16,345 bases of DNA from Candidatus Sediminicultor secundus (GTDB lineage Bacteria; Atribacterota; JS1; SB-45; 34-128): the NCBI GenBank assembly GCA_002849045.2, contig NCRO01000083.1, positions 1 through 16,345 of the forward strand, written 5' to 3'. The notes beneath the pieces were generated by a model that ran no database searches, was not told the origin of the DNA, and saw only the letters and a list, made by a program, of their open reading frames with translations. The position numbers and the translations under genes are program-made. This document shows positions 13,927 through 16,345 of this stretch, one piece after another. Within the stretch, counting starts at the first letter, position 1; each line of letters starts with the position of its first letter.

Positions 13927-15375
13927 GTGGAGAAAGATATAGAATTTGTTAAAGAAATTGCTTCAAAAGAGAAGAACTTTCCACAATGGTATGTAGATGT
14001 AGTAAGAAAAGCAGAACTGGCTGATTATACTACCATAAAGGGTTGTATGGTAATCAGACCCTATGGATATGGTTTATGGGAAAATATGCAAGCCGGTTTA
14101 GATAGAAGGATCAAAGAGACCGGGCACAAGAATGCTTATTTCCCTTTGTTTATTCCGGAGAGCTTATTAAAAAAAGAGGCAGAACATGTAGAGGGTTTTG
14201 CTCCGGAAGTAGCCTGGGTTACTCATGCTGGAAGCCAGAAATTAGAAGAAAGATTAGCTATTCGTCCAACATCAGAGGCAGTTATCTGTAGTCTTTATTC
14301 TAAGTGGGTCAAGTCCTGGAGAGACTTACCTATTTTAATAAATCAATGGGTAAATATTGTGCGCTGGGAGAAAGTAACCCGTCTATTTTTAAGGACTACC
14401 GAATTTCTCTGGCAGGAAGGTCATACTGCCCACAAGTCCGAGCAAGAAGCAGAAGAAGAGACCTTAAAAATATTAAATCAGGTTTATAGGGATTATGTTG
14501 AAAAAGACCTGGCAATCCCGGTAATTATAGGGCGAAAGACTGAAAAAGAAAAATTTGCTGGTGCCTTACGCACTTATACCTTAGAAGCCCTTATGGCTGA
14601 TGGAAAAGTCTTACAAGCGGGAACCTCTCATAACCTGGGACAAAATTTCGCTAAAGCCTTTAATATTAAATATTTAGACGAAGACCAGCAAGAAAAATAT
14701 GTCTGGCAGACTTCCTGGGGGACGACTACCAGATTAGTCGGAGCCCTGGTTATGGTGCACGGCGATGAACGGGGTTTAAAATTACCTCCTAAGGTTGCTC
14801 CTGTTCAGGTAATCATAGTGCCCATCATGTTCGATAAAACCAAGAAAGAGGTTTTAAAGAAAGCCGAGAGTATCCGCGCTATTTTAAAGAAAGATTTTCG
14901 GGTCGAGATTGATACCCGAGATGGATATACCCCTGGTTGGAAATTCAACGAGTGGGAGATGAAAGGAGTTCCTTTAAGACTGGAGATTGGGCCTAAGGAT
15001 ATGGCTCAGAGACAGGTGATGCTGGCGAGAAGGGATACCGGGGAAAAGATAGCCGTAAAAGAAGAAAAATTAGTAGAGATAGTGAAAGAATTACTGGATA
15101 ATATTCAAGAAAATCTTTTTACCAAAGCCAGGGAATTTTTGGAAGAAAATATTCGCGAAACCTCCGATTATAATGAATTCAAAAAAATTATCGAAAAGCA
15201 GAGAGGATTAGTCAAGGCTTATTGGTGTGGAAGTAAAGATTGCGAAGATAAGATAAAAGAAGAAACCAAAGCAAGTATAAGGTGCATTCCTTTTGAGCAA
15301 GAAGAAGCTTCGGGAAAATGTATTTATTGTAGGAAGGAATCTTCTACTTTAGTGTATTTTGCCCGAGCTTATTAA
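13927..15375 (+). CDS. proS: Prolyl-tRNA synthetase, archaeal/eukaryote-like type
   Basis: A 482-residue class II synthetase that charges tRNA-Pro. It is the short type without the bacterial editing insertion between motifs 2 and 3. Motif 2 is RTTEFLWQEGHTAH (156-169), the proline-binding loop is QAGTSHNLGQNFAKAF (230-245), and motif 3 begins at GALVMVHGDERG (272-283). After the anticodon-binding domain (about 290-395) comes the zinc-binding C-terminal domain typical of this type: Cys434 and Cys439, then Cys465 and Cys468. The chain ends in the characteristic Tyr. The start is GTG, with GGGAGGA at 13914-13920, 6 bases upstream, and no ATG candidate. Type-3 ProRS occurs in several bacterial groups, so it marks lineage but does not prove recent transfer. 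It is co-oriented with the small gene 30 bp downstream. Confidence 0.96.
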   Translation: MEKDIEFVKEIASKEKNFPQWYVDVVRKAELADYTTIKGCMVIRPYGYGLWENMQAGLDRRIKETGHKNAYFPLFIPESLLKKEAEHVEGFAPEVAWVTHAGSQKLEERLAIRPTSEAVICSLYSKWVKSWRDLPILINQWVNIVRWEKVTRLFLRTTEFLWQEGHTAHKSEQEAEEETLKILNQVYRDYVEKDLAIPVIIGRKTEKEKFAGALRTYTLEALMADGKVLQAGTSHNLGQNFAKAFNIKYLDEDQQEKYVWQTSWGTTTRLVGALVMVHGDERGLKLPPKVAPVQVIIVPIMFDKTKKEVLKKAESIRAILKKDFRVEIDTRDGYTPGWKFNEWEMKGVPLRLEIGPKDMAQRQVMLARRDTGEKIAVKEEKLVEIVKELLDNIQENLFTKAREFLEENIRETSDYNEFKKIIEKQRGLVKAYWCGSKDCEDKIKEETKASIRCIPFEQEEASGKCIYCRKESSTLVYFARAY

Positions 15376-15405
15376 AAAATTATAAAGATAAAGGAGGGTA
15401 AAAAA

Positions 15406-15663
15406 ATGGCCGAAGTGATGGTTGGAAAAGTAACTGATTACTTTGCCAAAATAGGAGTTGCTGCTTTAGTTATTGATAATGGAGAATTAAGTTTGGGTGA
15501 TACCATTCATTTTGTTGGACATACTACTGATTTTGAACAAAAAATAAATTCTATGCAAATAGAACACCAAGCTATAGATTCTGCCAAAACCGGCGATGCA
15601 GTGGGCATTAAAGCAAAAGATAGAGTTCGCCATGGCGATAAAGTGTATAAAGTTACCGCTTAG
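15406..15663 (+). CDS. Small translation-factor-like protein (EF-Tu domain 2 fold)
   Basis: An 85-residue protein resembling the domain 2 beta-barrel of EF-Tu/IF-2 GTPases standing alone, without a GTPase domain. The stretch LSLGDTIHFVGHTTDFEQKI (28-47), then MQIEHQAIDSAKTGDAVGI (50-68) and RHGDKVYKV, matches the barrel pattern in which a small-molecule or tRNA-end binding loop sits between strands. Proteins of this size are annotated as elongation-factor-like, but their role is unproven. AAGGAGG at 15391-15397 lies 8 bases before the ATG. It begins 30 bp after proS and ends at a terminator, so the two probably share a transcript. A translation-linked role would fit that pairing, but this is inference. 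Confidence 0.85.
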   Translation: MAEVMVGKVTDYFAKIGVAALVIDNGELSLGDTIHFVGHTTDFEQKINSMQIEHQAIDSAKTGDAVGIKAKDRVRHGDKVYKVTA

Positions 15664-15683
15664 ATTAAATTGTTATTATATAT

Positions 15684-15720
15684 AAGGTCATTCCTGTTTC
15701 CCCAGGAATGACCTTTATTT
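15684..15720. terminator. Convergent-gene terminator hairpin
   Basis: AAGGTCATTCCTG at 15684-15696 pairs perfectly with CAGGAATGACCTT at 15703-15715, a 13-bp stem around a 6-base TTTCCC loop. A T-rich tail (TATTTATTT) follows on the plus strand. It lies between the ends of the small translation-factor-like gene and the convergent slipin gene, so it may stop transcription from both sides. The plus-strand tail is the better one. Confidence 0.85.
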
Positions 15721-16315
15721 ATTTCTTTTTACTTTCTTTGGAACCATAATTTTCCAGAAAAGGTTTAATCAAGTCGATGGGTATAGGAAATAGAGTTGTA
15801 GAATTTTTCTCAGTAGCAACTTCAGTTAAGGTCTGTAAGTATCTGAGTTGTAAAGCAATAGGCTCTTTGGCAATTCTATCTGCAGCTTTGACTAATTTTT
15901 CTGAGGCTTGGTATTCTCCTTCAGCATGAATTATCTTTGCTCTTCTTTCTCTTTCTGCCTCAGCTTGTTTAGCCATCGCCCTTTTCATGCCCTCGGGTAA
16001 TTCAATGTCTTTAGTTTCTACCGCAGTAACCTTAATTCCCCAGGGACCGGTGTGTTCATCCACAATTTTTTGCAGGGTCTGATTTATTTTTTCTCTCTGT
16101 GACAATATTTCATCTAATTCCATCTGTCCCAAAACACTACGCAGGGTAGTTTGAGCAATTTGCGAGGTAGCATTGACAAAATTTTCTATTTCTACAACCG
16201 CATTTTCCGGATTAACTACTCTAAAGTAGATAACCGCATTTACTTTAACCGGAACTGTATCTTTGGTAATTACTTCCTGTGCCGGGACATCCATAGTAAT
16301 AATCCGCAACACCAA
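15719..16315 (-). CDS. Slipin/stomatin-like SPFH protein, N-terminus missing
   Basis: The C-terminal 198 residues of a prokaryotic stomatin (slipin), a membrane-anchored scaffold that oligomerises at the membrane and is often paired with an NfeD protease. The SPFH core is clear: [19 protein letters not shown] near the start, then [38 protein letters not shown], and the helical [21 protein letters not shown]. Full slipins are about 250-270 residues with an N-terminal membrane segment, so roughly 50-60 residues are absent. Reading upstream in frame past the TTG at 16313-16315 gives about eight codons unlike the family and then a TAG (16340-16342). The missing part is either lost by damage or hidden by sequence error near the edge. 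No NfeD gene is visible in the window. Confidence 0.85.
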   Translation of the reverse strand: MVLRIITMDVPAQEVITKDTVPVKVNAVIYFRVVNPENAVVEIENFVNATSQIAQTTLRSVLGQMELDEILSQREKINQTLQKIVDEHTGPWGIKVTAVETKDIELPEGMKRAMAKQAEAERERRAKIIHAEGEYQASEKLVKAADRIAKEPIALQLRYLQTLTEVATEKNSTTLFPIPIDLIKPFLENYGSKESKKK

Positions 16316-16345
16316 CCCCCCACAGACTTTGAGCAGGTACTATAC

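Overview
The window is an AT-rich bacterial segment. It reads as part of a draft or metagenome assembly: a dhaK-type gene is cut by the left edge, and a slipin-type gene runs into a stop and unmatched sequence at the right edge. Family content (archaeal/eukaryote-like ProRS without an editing domain, UPF0182, BtpA, P1 peptidase, slipin) together with the repeat-rich gene boundaries suggests an uncultured anaerobic lineage, perhaps Atribacterota-like. That taxonomic guess is inference only.

Region 1 (1-7786) holds seven genes on the + strand with gaps of about 18-100 bp, so probably one operon: dhaK (3' part), dhaL, an FGGY kinase of the ribulokinase-like type, a BtpA/SgcQ-family TIM barrel protein, a second FGGY kinase of xylulokinase-like type, an M42/FrvX-SgcX-type metallohydrolase and an iron-dependent alcohol dehydrogenase. 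The set looks like a catabolic module for a polyol or ketose: the dehydrogenase interconverts alcohol and carbonyl, and three different kinase systems phosphorylate the products. The SgcQ-like and SgcX-like pair is also known from the Escherichia coli sgc operon, where its role is unexplained. No transporter, regulator or DhaM lies inside the window.

Region 2 (7787-11857) has a P1/S58 N-terminal-nucleophile amidohydrolase and a large UPF0182 membrane protein, the latter behind a good extended -10 promoter. A terminator follows the UPF0182 gene.

Region 3 (11858-13926) is repeat-rich and surrounds two genes: a minus-strand YfcE/MJ0936-type phosphoesterase and a plus-strand aspartate/glutamate racemase. 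The intergenic DNA is built largely of tandem 7-bp and 8-bp units that have diverged from one another, plus two palindromes sharing the word GGCACTCAA.

Region 4 (13927-16345) is proS, then a small protein resembling elongation factor Tu domain 2, then a convergent terminator hairpin, then the 3' part of a slipin/SPFH gene on the minus strand.
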